Part shown: positions 43,167-50,269 of the stretch, one piece after another
How positions within the stretch are numbered: position 1 is the first letter of the stretch
How the letters are laid out: every line of letters begins with the position of its first letter
NCBI GenBank assembly: GCA_023251935.1
Contig: JAHEXV010000011.1
Span: forward strand, 1 to 50,269
From: a bacterium
Lineage (GTDB): Bacteria; Actinomycetota; Thermoleophilia; Solirubrobacterales; 70-9
DNA length: 50,269 bases
Direction of reading: 5' to 3'
Notes under the pieces: model-generated
What the model was told of the DNA's origin: nothing
What the model saw: only the letters and a program-made list of their open reading frames with translations
The model's database searches: none
Program-made: the position numbers and the translations under genes

Positions 43167-44333
43167 GTGGCAACGCTTCGCTTCACAACCGCCGGCGAGT
43201 CGCACGGCCCCGGGCTGGTCGCGATCGTCGAGGGTCTTCCGGCCGGGCTCGAGCTCGACCGCGACCGCCTCGACCGGGAGATGGCCCGCCGCCAGCTCGG
43301 CCACGGCCGGGGCGGGCGGATGAAGATCGAGAGCGACTCGGTGGAGATCCGCTCCGGCGTGCGTCACGGGCGGACGCTCGGCAGCCCGGTCGCGGTGCTG
43401 GTCGCCAATCGCGACTACGCGAACTGGGAGGAGCGGATGAGCCCCTGGCCGGTCGACGCCGCGGTCGAGGAGGTCCATACGCCGCGGCCCGGCCACGCGG
43501 ACCTCGCCGGCCTGCTCAAGTACGGGCACTCCGACGTCCGCAACGTGCTGGAGCGCGCCAGCGCACGCGAGACCGCCGCCCGGGTGGCCGCCGGCGCGCT
43601 GGCCAAGGAGCTGCTGCACACCTTCGGCGTCAGCGTGCACAGCCATGTGGTCCAGATCGGCTCGGTCCGGGCCACCGAGCGCCCGGATCCCAGCGCGGAG
43701 GACTTCACCGGCGTCGACGAATCCCCGGTCCGCTGCCTGGACCCCCGGGCGAGCGAGGCGATGGTCGCCGAGATCGACCGGCTCAGGAAGGCGAACGAGA
43801 GCCTGGGGGGCGTGTTCGAGGTCCGGGCCTTCGGGCTGGTGCCGGGGCTGGGCTCGCACGTCGGTTGGGACGAGCGGCTGGACTCGCGGCTCGCCCAGGC
43901 CCTGGTCTCGATCCAGGCCGTCAAAGGGGTCTCGGTGGGCGAGGCCTGGGAGGTGGCCGGTCGTCCCGGCTCGGAGTCCCACGACGAGATCTTCTGGTCG
44001 GGCGAGCAGGGCTGGCATCGGGAGACCAACCGCGCCGGGGGCGTCGAGGGTGGGACGTCGAACGGCGAGCCGCTGACCGTGCTGGCGGCGCTGAAGCCGA
44101 TCTCGACGCTGACCAAGCCGTTGCGCTCGGTGGACACCGAGACGATGGAGCCAGCCGAGGCCCTCCGCGAGCGCACCGACTCGACCGTCGTCCCGGCAGC
44201 GGGGGTCGTGGGCGAGGCGATGACCGCGCTCGTCCTGGCACGCTGCTACCGGGAAAAGTTCGGGGGCGACCACATCGGTGACGCTCTAGGCGCCCTGTCC
44301 GCCTACAGAGAGCGGATCGGGTGGCGGCGGTAG
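43167..44333 (+). CDS. aroC: chorismate synthase
   Basis: The 388-aa protein has the three chorismate synthase signatures: GESHGPGLVAIVEGLPAG at the start, GRASARETAARVAAGALAK (here ERASARETAARVA) and the C-terminal R.DSTVVPAAGVVGEAM. It converts EPSP to chorismate with reduced FMN. Start GTG 43167 is 10 bases after TAGGGT, with no Shine-Dalgarno. The stop overlaps the aroKB frame by 13 bases. Confidence 0.97.
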   Translation: MATLRFTTAGESHGPGLVAIVEGLPAGLELDRDRLDREMARRQLGHGRGGRMKIESDSVEIRSGVRHGRTLGSPVAVLVANRDYANWEERMSPWPVDAAVEEVHTPRPGHADLAGLLKYGHSDVRNVLERASARETAARVAAGALAKELLHTFGVSVHSHVVQIGSVRATERPDPSAEDFTGVDESPVRCLDPRASEAMVAEIDRLRKANESLGGVFEVRAFGLVPGLGSHVGWDERLDSRLAQALVSIQAVKGVSVGEAWEVAGRPGSESHDEIFWSGEQGWHRETNRAGGVEGGTSNGEPLTVLAALKPISTLTKPLRSVDTETMEPAEALRERTDSTVVPAAGVVGEAMTALVLARCYREKFGGDHIGDALGALSAYRERIGWRR

Positions 44334-45895
44334 AGCGCCACGGGGCGAGCGTGGCGGCGCGGGGTCAGCGCCGACCCGCGATCGTCTTCATGGGCTTCAT
44401 GGGCGCCGGCAAGACGGCGGCGGCGAACGCCGCCCGGGCGGCGGGCCTGGAGGCGATCGAGGCCGACGAGCTGCTCGAGGGCGAGCTCGGGATGCCGATC
44501 GCCAAGTTCTTCGGGCACCGGGGCGAGGAGGAGTTCCGCAGCCTCGAGGACGCTGAGGTCGGCCAGCTCCTCGAGGACGCCGACGGCGGGGTGATCGCGC
44601 TCGGGGGCGGCGCGGTGTGCTCCGAGCGGGTCCGCAGGGCGCTGGCCCGGCACGTCGTCGTCTGGCTTCGGGTCTCGGTCGAGGAGGCCTGGCGGCGGGT
44701 CCGGGGAAGCGACCGGCCACTCGCCCAGGACCGGGACAGGTTCCAGTCCCTCCACGCCGAGCGAGAGCCGATCTACGAGGGGCTCGCGGACGCGATCCTG
44801 CCCCCGGGTGACGAGGGCATGGTGGCGCGGGCGCTGCCGGCGATCCGCGGGCTGCTCGAGATGCCACCCGGGACGCGGATGGCCTGGGCGACAAGCGAAT
44901 CAGGGGAGTACCCCGCCTTCGTCGGCGAGGGCATCCTCGGGGCGAGCCATTGGCCGCTCGACGGGCGGCGGTTCTGCCTCGCAGATACGACCGTGTCCCG
45001 GCTGTACGCCGACGCGGCCCGGCCGCTCGCGGGGCTGGTCGAGGTGGAGCCCGGCGAGCGCGCCAAGACCCTGGCCGAAGCGGAGCGCGTGCTGCGCGAG
45101 CTGGCGCGGCTCGGGATGAACCGGGAGGACCACCTGGTGGCGATCGGCGGCGGAGTGGTCGGAGACCTGGGCGGTTTCTGCGCGGCCACCTACCAGCGGG
45201 GGGTCCGCGTCGTGCAGGTGCCCACCACGCTGGTGGCCCAGGTGGACTCGGCGTACGGGGGCAAGACGGGAGTCGACCTGCCCGAGGCAAAGAACTACGT
45301 CGGCGCCTATCACCTGCCGAGCGCGGTGCTCGCCGACACCCGCACGCTCGTCACCCTGCCGGACGAGGAGATGGCGGCGGGGTTCGTCGAGGTCGTCAAG
45401 ACGGCGCTGATCGCGGGGGGCGCGCTCTGGGAGCGGGTGCGGGGGCTCGACCGGCTCGAGGCGGCGGGGTTGGGCGAGGTGATCTTCGCCTGCGCCCGGA
45501 CCAAGCTCGACGTCGTCGCCGCCGATGAGCGCGACAGCGGCCGGCGGGAGGTGCTCAACCTGGGACACACCGTCGGCCACGCGATCGAGGCGGCCAGCGC
45601 CTACGCGCGCTACCGCCACGGCGAGGCGGTGGGCCTCGGGCTGCTGGCGGCGCTTCGCCTCTCGGGCGCGAGCGATCTGCGTGACCAGGTGCGCGGCATC
45701 CTCGCCTCGCGTGGCCTGCCGACGAGCCTCGCTTCCGAGGTCGAGGTCGAGGCGGTGCTCGAGGCGATCGAGCGCGACAAGAAGCGCACCGCCGCCGGGG
45801 TCGGCTTCGTGCTCCTGGAGCGGCCCGGCGAGCCGAGGGTGGGCCAGAGCGTCGATCCGGACGCGGTCCGCGCCGCGGTCGAGGAGCTTCGATGA
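44321..45895 (+). CDS. aroKB: fused shikimate kinase / 3-dehydroquinate synthase
   Basis: The 524-aa protein joins two enzymes. Residues 1-175 are shikimate kinase (P-loop GFMGAGKTA at 24-32, EADELLE, FRSLEDAEV, GGGAV, RPLAQD). About 185-524 is dehydroquinate synthase (DLGGFCAATYQRGV, PTTLVAQVDSAYGGKTGVDL, VKTALI, NLGHTVGHAIE and HGEAVGLGLL with zinc ligands). Kinase-synthase fusions in this order are known, for example in Thermotoga. It catalyses steps 2 and 5 of the shikimate pathway. The first GTG (44321) or GTG 44351 may start it. It ends in an ATGA overlap with aroQ. Confidence 0.95.
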   Translation: MAAVERHGASVAARGQRRPAIVFMGFMGAGKTAAANAARAAGLEAIEADELLEGELGMPIAKFFGHRGEEEFRSLEDAEVGQLLEDADGGVIALGGGAVCSERVRRALARHVVVWLRVSVEEAWRRVRGSDRPLAQDRDRFQSLHAEREPIYEGLADAILPPGDEGMVARALPAIRGLLEMPPGTRMAWATSESGEYPAFVGEGILGASHWPLDGRRFCLADTTVSRLYADAARPLAGLVEVEPGERAKTLAEAERVLRELARLGMNREDHLVAIGGGVVGDLGGFCAATYQRGVRVVQVPTTLVAQVDSAYGGKTGVDLPEAKNYVGAYHLPSAVLADTRTLVTLPDEEMAAGFVEVVKTALIAGGALWERVRGLDRLEAAGLGEVIFACARTKLDVVAADERDSGRREVLNLGHTVGHAIEAASAYARYRHGEAVGLGLLAALRLSGASDLRDQVRGILASRGLPTSLASEVEVEAVLEAIERDKKRTAAGVGFVLLERPGEPRVGQSVDPDAVRAAVEELR

Positions 45896-46335
45896 GAAAC
45901 CGGGTCGAGGTCCTGCATGGCGTCAACCTGGACACGCTGGGCCGCCGCGATCCGGAGCACTACGGGGGGATCACCCTCCAGGAGCTCGAGGTGAGGATCA
46001 AGCGGTTCGCGTCCGAGCTCGGGCTCGAGGTGAGGTTCTTCCAGTCGAATCACGAGGGGGAGTTCGTCGAGTATCTGCATCGCCTCCCCGACCTGGCCGA
46101 CGCCGCCCTGCTGAACGCCGGCGCCTGGACCCACTACAGCTACGCGATCCGGGACGCGCTCGAGATCGCGGCGGTGCCGGTGGTCGAGGTCCACCTGTCG
46201 GACGTCCAGTCGCGAGAGCCGTGGCGCCGCCACTCGGTCTTCGAGGGCATCGTCGCCGGGGTGGTCTCCGGCGAGGGCCCGGATGGCTATCGCAAGGCGC
46301 TCGCGATGCTGAAGGCGCAGCTCGACGGTGGGTGA
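45892..46335 (+). CDS. aroQ: type II 3-dehydroquinate dehydratase
   Basis: The 147-aa protein has VEVLHGVNLDTLGRRDPEHYGG (catalytic Tyr and Arg), FFQSNHEGEFVEYLH, NAGAWTHYSYAIRDAL and EVHLSDVQSREPWRRHS. It lines up over the full length with AroQ, although the usual NGPNLN is HGVNLD. It removes water from 3-dehydroquinate. Start ATG 45892 overlaps aroKB. The stop overlaps the peptidase gene by 8 bases. Confidence 0.93.
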   Translation: MRNRVEVLHGVNLDTLGRRDPEHYGGITLQELEVRIKRFASELGLEVRFFQSNHEGEFVEYLHRLPDLADAALLNAGAWTHYSYAIRDALEIAAVPVVEVHLSDVQSREPWRRHSVFEGIVAGVVSGEGPDGYRKALAMLKAQLDGG

Positions 46336-47428
46336 GACCCGCGCGGACCGCCTCGCGGCGCTGGTCGCCGATCAGGGGCTCGACCTGCTGCTGGTCGGCG
46401 ATCTCGTGCGCCCGGGCGATTCCGGCCGCGACGCGACCTCGAACCTTCGCTGGCTGACCGGGTTCGGCGGGACCAGCGGCCTCGCGATCGTGGGACCGAG
46501 CCGGCGCTCCTTCGTCACCGACTTCCGCTACACGGAGCGCGCGGCGCGCGAGGTGGGCGGGGACTTCGAGCGGACCACCGCCGAGCGCGAGCTGGTCCCC
46601 GCCGCGGTCGAGCTGTTGCGGGGGCGGGTCGGCTACGACGACGTTCACACCAGCGTCAGAAACCTTCGCCAGCTCGAGGAGGCGATCGGAGAGGGAGTGG
46701 AGCTGAAGGCGGCGGGGGGCCTCGTCGAGCGTCTTCGCCGCCGCAAGGACGAGGCGGAGCTCAACGCGATCGCCGAGGCGGCGAGGCTCGCGGACCAGGT
46801 CTACGAGTGGACGTTCGAGCGCGGCGTGGTGGGGAGGGGCGAGCGCGAGATCATGCTCGCCGCCCACCAGCGGATGCGGGAGCTCGGCGCGGAGGACCCG
46901 TCGTTTCCCGCGATCGTCGCCGCCGGCGAGAACGGATCGGTCCCGCATCACGAGTCCTCCGAGCGCGAGGTCCATGGGAACGAGCTGCTGCTGATCGACA
47001 TGGGGGCGATCGTCGACGGCTACTGCTCGGACTGCACCCGGACGGTCGCCACCGGCGAGCTCTCCGACGAGGCGGCCGAGGTCTACGAGCTGGTCCGCTC
47101 GGCGCAGCTGGATGCGCTGGGAGCGATCCGCGCCGGGGTCGCGGCGCGAGATGCCGACGCGGCGGCGCGGGAGCCGATCGAGGCAGCCGGCCACGGTGAG
47201 CGCTTCGGACACGGCCTGGGACACGGGGTCGGGCTCGAGGTCCACGAGGCACCGCGCCTCTCCCGAAGGTCGGAGGAGACTCTGGAGGCCGGTGACGTGG
47301 TCACGGTGGAGCCCGGCGTCTATTTGCCCGGTCGGTTCGGGGTCCGGGTCGAGGACCTGGTGGCCGTCACCGACGAAGGCTGCCGCACCCTGAGCGGCTT
47401 CACCAAGGAGCTGGTGGTCGTCGACTGA
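46328..47428 (+). CDS. pepQ: Xaa-Pro aminopeptidase (M24B)
   Basis: The 366-aa protein has a creatinase N-domain (1-130) and a pita-bread domain with the ligands of M24: LLIDMGAIVDGYCSDCTRT (Asp, Asp), GHGLGHGVGLEVHEAP (His), TVEPGVYLPG (Glu) and GVRVEDLVAVT (Glu). The dimetal enzyme releases N-terminal residues next to proline or cleaves Xaa-Pro. The location after aroQ mirrors the Firmicute aroQ-yqhT order. Start GTG 46328. Confidence 0.93.
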   Translation: MGETRADRLAALVADQGLDLLLVGDLVRPGDSGRDATSNLRWLTGFGGTSGLAIVGPSRRSFVTDFRYTERAAREVGGDFERTTAERELVPAAVELLRGRVGYDDVHTSVRNLRQLEEAIGEGVELKAAGGLVERLRRRKDEAELNAIAEAARLADQVYEWTFERGVVGRGEREIMLAAHQRMRELGAEDPSFPAIVAAGENGSVPHHESSEREVHGNELLLIDMGAIVDGYCSDCTRTVATGELSDEAAEVYELVRSAQLDALGAIRAGVAARDADAAAREPIEAAGHGERFGHGLGHGVGLEVHEAPRLSRRSEETLEAGDVVTVEPGVYLPGRFGVRVEDLVAVTDEGCRTLSGFTKELVVVD

Positions 47429-47453
47429 CCGGCCGGCTCGGCTACCGGGTCAG
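47425..47453. terminator. possible bidirectional hairpin between convergent genes
   Basis: CTGACCGG (47425-47432) pairs with CCGGGTCAG (47445-47453, one bulge) across the 13-bp gap between pepQ and the M42 gene. No T-run, so termination is uncertain. Confidence 0.45.
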
Positions 47454-48497
47454 GTCGAGCTCGCCGTCGAGCGCCAGCGCGAAGCCCGCCACCAGCTCGA
47501 CCGCGGCGTCGACGTCGGCGAGGTCGACCAGCTCCACCGGCGAGTGCATGTAGCGCAGTGGGATCGACACCAATCCGGCTGGGATCCCGGCGCGCGCGAT
47601 CTGGATCACGTCCGCGTCCGTCGACGTTCTGGACCCCGAGGCCTCGATCGTGTGCGGGATGTCGAGGCGGTCCGCCGTCTCGGAGAGCAGCTCGAAGATC
47701 CGCGGCGACAGGGTCGAGCCGCGAGCGATCACCGCTCCGGAGCCGAGCGGATGGTGGCCGAGCTCCTTCTCCTCGACACCGGGCGCATCGGTCGCGTGGG
47801 TGACGTCGACCGCGATCGCGAGGTCGGGCTCCAGCGAGTAGGCCGTCGTGCGGGCCCCGTGCGAGCCGATCTCCTCCTGGACCGCCGCGACAGCCGCCAT
47901 CCCGACCCGAAGGCCCCCTCGCTCGTGGACGCGCCGCAGCGCCTCGAGCGCGACGTAGGCGCCGATCCGGTCGTCGAGCGAGCGCGAGACCAAGCGCCCG
48001 GCGTCGAGCTCCACGGGGTCCGCGGCGATCACCACCGGGTCGCCCACCCGAGCTCGCTCGAGCGCCTCCTGCTCGCCGGAGGCGCCGATGTCGATGTGCA
48101 TGTCCCGCAGCTCGACGACGCTCTTTCGCTGCTCCTCCTTCAGCAGGTGGATCGGCTTGCGGCCGACGACGCCGATGACGGAGCCGTTTGGGCCCTGGAC
48201 CTCGACCCGCTGACCGAGCAGGATCTGCGGATCCCAGCCTCCGATCGGCGCGAAGTACAAGAAGCCGTTCGAGTCGACGTGGGTGATCACCAGCCCGATC
48301 TCGTCGATGTGCCCGACCACCGCGACCAACGGCTTCGCGCCCTCGTCGCCGATCCGGGCGACCGAGGAGCCGAGGGCATCGGTGCTCAGGTCGGCGAAAG
48401 ATGCGGCCCGCCGCCAGACCTGGCTCGCCGGGCCCTCGTATCCGGAGGGACCCGGGGCGCCGAGCAGGTCATCGAGCAGCTTTGGGGCCTCGCTCAT
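47442..48497 (-). CDS. M42-family aminopeptidase
   Basis: The 351-aa protein starts MSEAPKLLDDLLGAPGPSGYEG, the usual M42 opening. It has the metal ligands in VVGHIDEIGLVI (His, Asp), SLDDRIGAYV (Asp), EEIGSHGA (catalytic Glu pair), VDVTHATDAPG (Asp) and RYMHSPVELVDL (His). These form large tetrahedral cytoplasmic aminopeptidases related to glutamyl aminopeptidase. Start ATG 48497 is 7 bases below CATACT and has no Shine-Dalgarno sequence, unlike the longer frame from 48644. Confidence 0.92.
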   Translation of the reverse strand: MSEAPKLLDDLLGAPGPSGYEGPASQVWRRAASFADLSTDALGSSVARIGDEGAKPLVAVVGHIDEIGLVITHVDSNGFLYFAPIGGWDPQILLGQRVEVQGPNGSVIGVVGRKPIHLLKEEQRKSVVELRDMHIDIGASGEQEALERARVGDPVVIAADPVELDAGRLVSRSLDDRIGAYVALEALRRVHERGGLRVGMAAVAAVQEEIGSHGARTTAYSLEPDLAIAVDVTHATDAPGVEEKELGHHPLGSGAVIARGSTLSPRIFELLSETADRLDIPHTIEASGSRTSTDADVIQIARAGIPAGLVSIPLRYMHSPVELVDLADVDAAVELVAGFALALDGELDLTR

Positions 48498-48902
48498 CGG
48501 CGGCAGTATGCCTGGCGGCCGATCGCGGCGGTCGCCCGTCTCGCTCGGGGCCGCCGTCACCGACCCCGTTGCCGCCCTCGACGACCACCCGGCAGGGTCG
48601 ATTGGCGAGCACGTGGCGGGTGGTCGGGCCGAGCAGGCGCTCATCGCTCGGGGCGTGGTCGGTGCTGATGTAGATCAGGTCCGAATGGCGCTCCGCCGCC
48701 TCGTTGACGATCGTCTTGCGGCCGAGCTCCTCTTCCTTCTCCATGTCCTGGTGGAGCTTCAACTCCCTTGGAACCTTGAGCACGAACAGGGCCTCGACCT
48801 CGGCGTCCGGGCCGACCAGCTTGGCCGCTCTGGCCATCGCTTCGGTGCTGACGTCATCTGGGGAGCGGGAACCGGGCTACCGGCGACCAGGTAGAGCTTC
48901 AC
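48469..48902 (-). pseudogene. decayed universal-stress-protein-like gene
   Basis: A frame from GTG 48902 opens VKLYLVAG but continues out of frame. The USP-like segment is in another frame (DDVSTEAMARAAKLVGPDAE, FVLKVPREL) and then jumps from KTIVNEA to AERHSDLIYISTDHAP, without the usual middle beta-alpha unit. The end, SDERLLGPTTRHVLANRPCR then VVVEGGN, is a good match to USP C-termini with G..S..... ATP-loop weakened. I infer one frameshift and one internal deletion. The 3' end overlaps the start of the M42 gene. Confidence 0.55.
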
Positions 48903-49088
48903 GCTACGCCGCGCGATTTGGCGCCTCCGGCGCAGGTAGCATCGCTGCGGGAGCGATGCCCCGGTTCTGGGATGGACCGACGCGATCGGCAAGGAACTGC
49001 CTTCTCATGCACTGAGTCGCGTGGGCATCGCTCCCTTCTGGAGTCCGCGGTGGGTGTCGACCCGGAAGCCCGGGCGCCGGTTGGCGAG
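48903..49088. other. intergenic with perfect 8-bp hairpin
   Basis: GCATCGCT-GCGGG-AGCGATGC (48939-48959) is a perfect stem, and GGGCATCGCTCCC recurs near 49023. No gene is convincing. It may be debris between the decayed USP gene and the palindromic element. Confidence 0.4.
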
Positions 49089-49257
49089 CTAGTGGGGCCT
49101 CTCACAACGTTGCACCCGAAACCGCGGCCCCAGGTCGCCGCCAGGCGGCGTCCTCGGTCGCCCGAATAGCGCACTGCTATTCGGGCTTCCTGCGTCCTTG
49201 CCTGGCGACGCCTGGGGCTCGCCGTTTCAGGCACAACGTTATGAGACACCCCACTAG
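49089..49257. repeat. long imperfect palindrome, copy 2 (MITE/REP-like)
   Basis: This 169-bp hairpin has arms CTAGTGGGGCCTCTCACAAC and, inverted from the right, CTAGTGGGGTGTCTCATAAC, continuing almost without break to the central CCCGAATAG...CTATTCGGG. It shares its design and core words with copy 1 (23117-23279). Its right-hand CTAG supplies the stop codon of the LtrA-like gene. Confidence 0.87.
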
Positions 49258-50269
49258 GTGGCCGGGCGATCGGGGGCGAAGTCGTCGTGGCGCACGCGGG
49301 CGCGCCCCTCGCCGTAGCGGACCGTCTCGTAGGCGATCATCGCGCAGAGCAGGGCGTCGACGATCGCCAGCGTGGCGAGCGCGGACAGCTCGACCGCCGC
49401 GGGCAGGAGCGCGAACATGACCAGGGCGAGCAGCAGGCGCTGCCAGTTGACCGTGTGGATGTGGCGGAACCGGAATGCGACGTGTCCCAGCAGGTAGAAG
49501 GCGACCCCGCCGAGCAGCGCGAAGGCGGGCACCACCTCGAGCGGGGCGTCGACGTGGGCCAGCGTCTTCTTCAGCGCGACGGCCACGAGCACGATCCCGG
49601 CGACCATGAGGAAGTGCAGGTACGAGTAGGAGTCGCGGGCCAGCTCGTTTCGCTCCCGGCCCTCGGGCGCTCGCGCAAGCCGGCGCGCGGAGACCAACGC
49701 GACGACGTCGAAGTAGATCCACCAAAGGGCGGCCGCCAGGACGATGCCCAGCACCGCGGCGGCGGCGATCCCGGTGGTCAGGTGCGCCTCGGCGCCGACG
49801 CCGATCGCGACGATCGACTCGCCCAGGGCGATGATGATGATCAGCCCGTGGCGCTCGGCGAAGTGACCTGGGACGAGCCTCCAGCCCTCGGAGCCGAAGA
49901 AGAACGGCTCGCCCATGTCGAGCAGGAGAGCCAGCGACCACACGGCGGCCTGCGCGATCCCGTCCAGAAACGACGCGACGAGCAGCAGCCCGACGCCGAT
50001 CGCCGTGCCACCGGCCAGGCCGACAGTCGAGTGGCGCAGCGCGGGATCGTCGCGGCTGGCGAGCATGAACAGGGCGATATGGGCCCCGCGCACGGCGCCA
50101 TAGGCGAGCGCGAACTCGAGCGCCAGGCTGTCGAATGCCTCGGGCACGCAGATCGCCACCACCAGCAGCGATGCCATCGCGGCGAAGAGGACGATGCGAA
50201 CCGCGCCCTCCTCGGGATCGACGACGCTGGTCAGCCACGCGTAGCCGACCCACGACCACCACAGGACGC
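49254..50269 (-). CDS. ltrA: LtrA-like membrane protein, partial
   Basis: The frame runs off the right edge, so the N-terminus is missing. The visible part starts VLWWSWVGYAWLTSVVDPEE and continues through about eight to ten hydrophobic segments with the LtrA signature HFAERHGLIIIIALGESIVA and SYLHFLMVAGIVLVAVALK. The family is named for the low-temperature requirement protein A of Listeria. Its biochemical role is unclear. The stop codon lies inside the palindromic repeat. Confidence 0.88.
   Translation of the reverse strand, partial: VLWWSWVGYAWLTSVVDPEEGAVRIVLFAAMASLLVVAICVPEAFDSLALEFALAYGAVRGAHIALFMLASRDDPALRHSTVGLAGGTAIGVGLLLVASFLDGIAQAAVWSLALLLDMGEPFFFGSEGWRLVPGHFAERHGLIIIIALGESIVAIGVGAEAHLTTGIAAAAVLGIVLAAALWWIYFDVVALVSARRLARAPEGRERNELARDSYSYLHFLMVAGIVLVAVALKKTLAHVDAPLEVVPAFALLGGVAFYLLGHVAFRFRHIHTVNWQRLLLALVMFALLPAAVELSALATLAIVDALLCAMIAYETVRYGEGRARVRHDDFAPDRPAT

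Overview
The window is a high-GC chromosomal segment. Its gene content, frequent GTG/TTG starts and -10-like TANNNT boxes a few bases before start codons suggest an actinobacterium. The best fit is the class Thermoleophilia (Solirubrobacterales-like). This is inferred from protein style, such as secreted proteins opening with a 'RRHLTFANVVSVIALFVALG' type segment, and from a monoderm type IV pilus cluster without a secretin. No database search was possible.

Region 1 (1-6720) is accessory DNA. Three direct copies of a block consisting of the 3' part of a tRNA-Ser(CGA) gene plus about 150 bp of shared flank (36-250, 4145-4365, 5070-5259) delimit small cargo segments. The first carries an FN3-like membrane protein, two secreted proteins and a DUF2188 protein. 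The second carries a single NTF2-like gene. Next comes a phage-like remnant on the minus strand: a MerR/excisionase-like HTH protein, a zinc-finger/HTH protein resembling small terminase subunits, and a 90-aa protein whose end runs into a tRNA fragment. An intact tRNA-Met and its terminator close the region.

Region 2 (6791-18029) holds metabolic and housekeeping genes: a PhoD-like phosphatase, an M29 aminopeptidase, FtcD-like formimidoyltransferase, acetyl-CoA synthetase, an MBL hydrolase, hisS and aspS, with small membrane and NTF2-like genes between them.

Region 3 (18030-25714) runs predicted 6S RNA - thioredoxin-like protein - IscU-MnmA fusion - alaS - ruvX - mltG - aroE. The order hisS-aspS-6S-mnmA-alaS-ruvX-mltG parallels that of Bacillus, which supports the RNA call. 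A long palindromic repeat exactly fills the alaS-ruvX gap, and a second copy lies at 49089-49257.

Region 4 (25715-43102) is a type IV pilus locus: pilB, a secreted clan-A-like glycoside hydrolase, pilT, pilC, a beta-propeller protein, an HtrA-like protease, a class I c-di-GMP riboswitch, the major pilin, a strong terminator, three minor pilins with large grafted domains, pilD, and pilM-N-O plus a PilP-position protein. The riboswitch sits directly before the pilin, so c-di-GMP probably sets pilin supply.

Region 5 (43167-47428) resumes the shikimate cluster (aroC, fused aroK-aroB, aroQ), followed by an Xaa-Pro peptidase. The pilus locus is thus embedded between aroE and aroC. Region 6 (47442-50269) has an M42 aminopeptidase, a decayed universal-stress-protein gene, the second palindromic repeat and a partial LtrA-like membrane protein running off the right edge.
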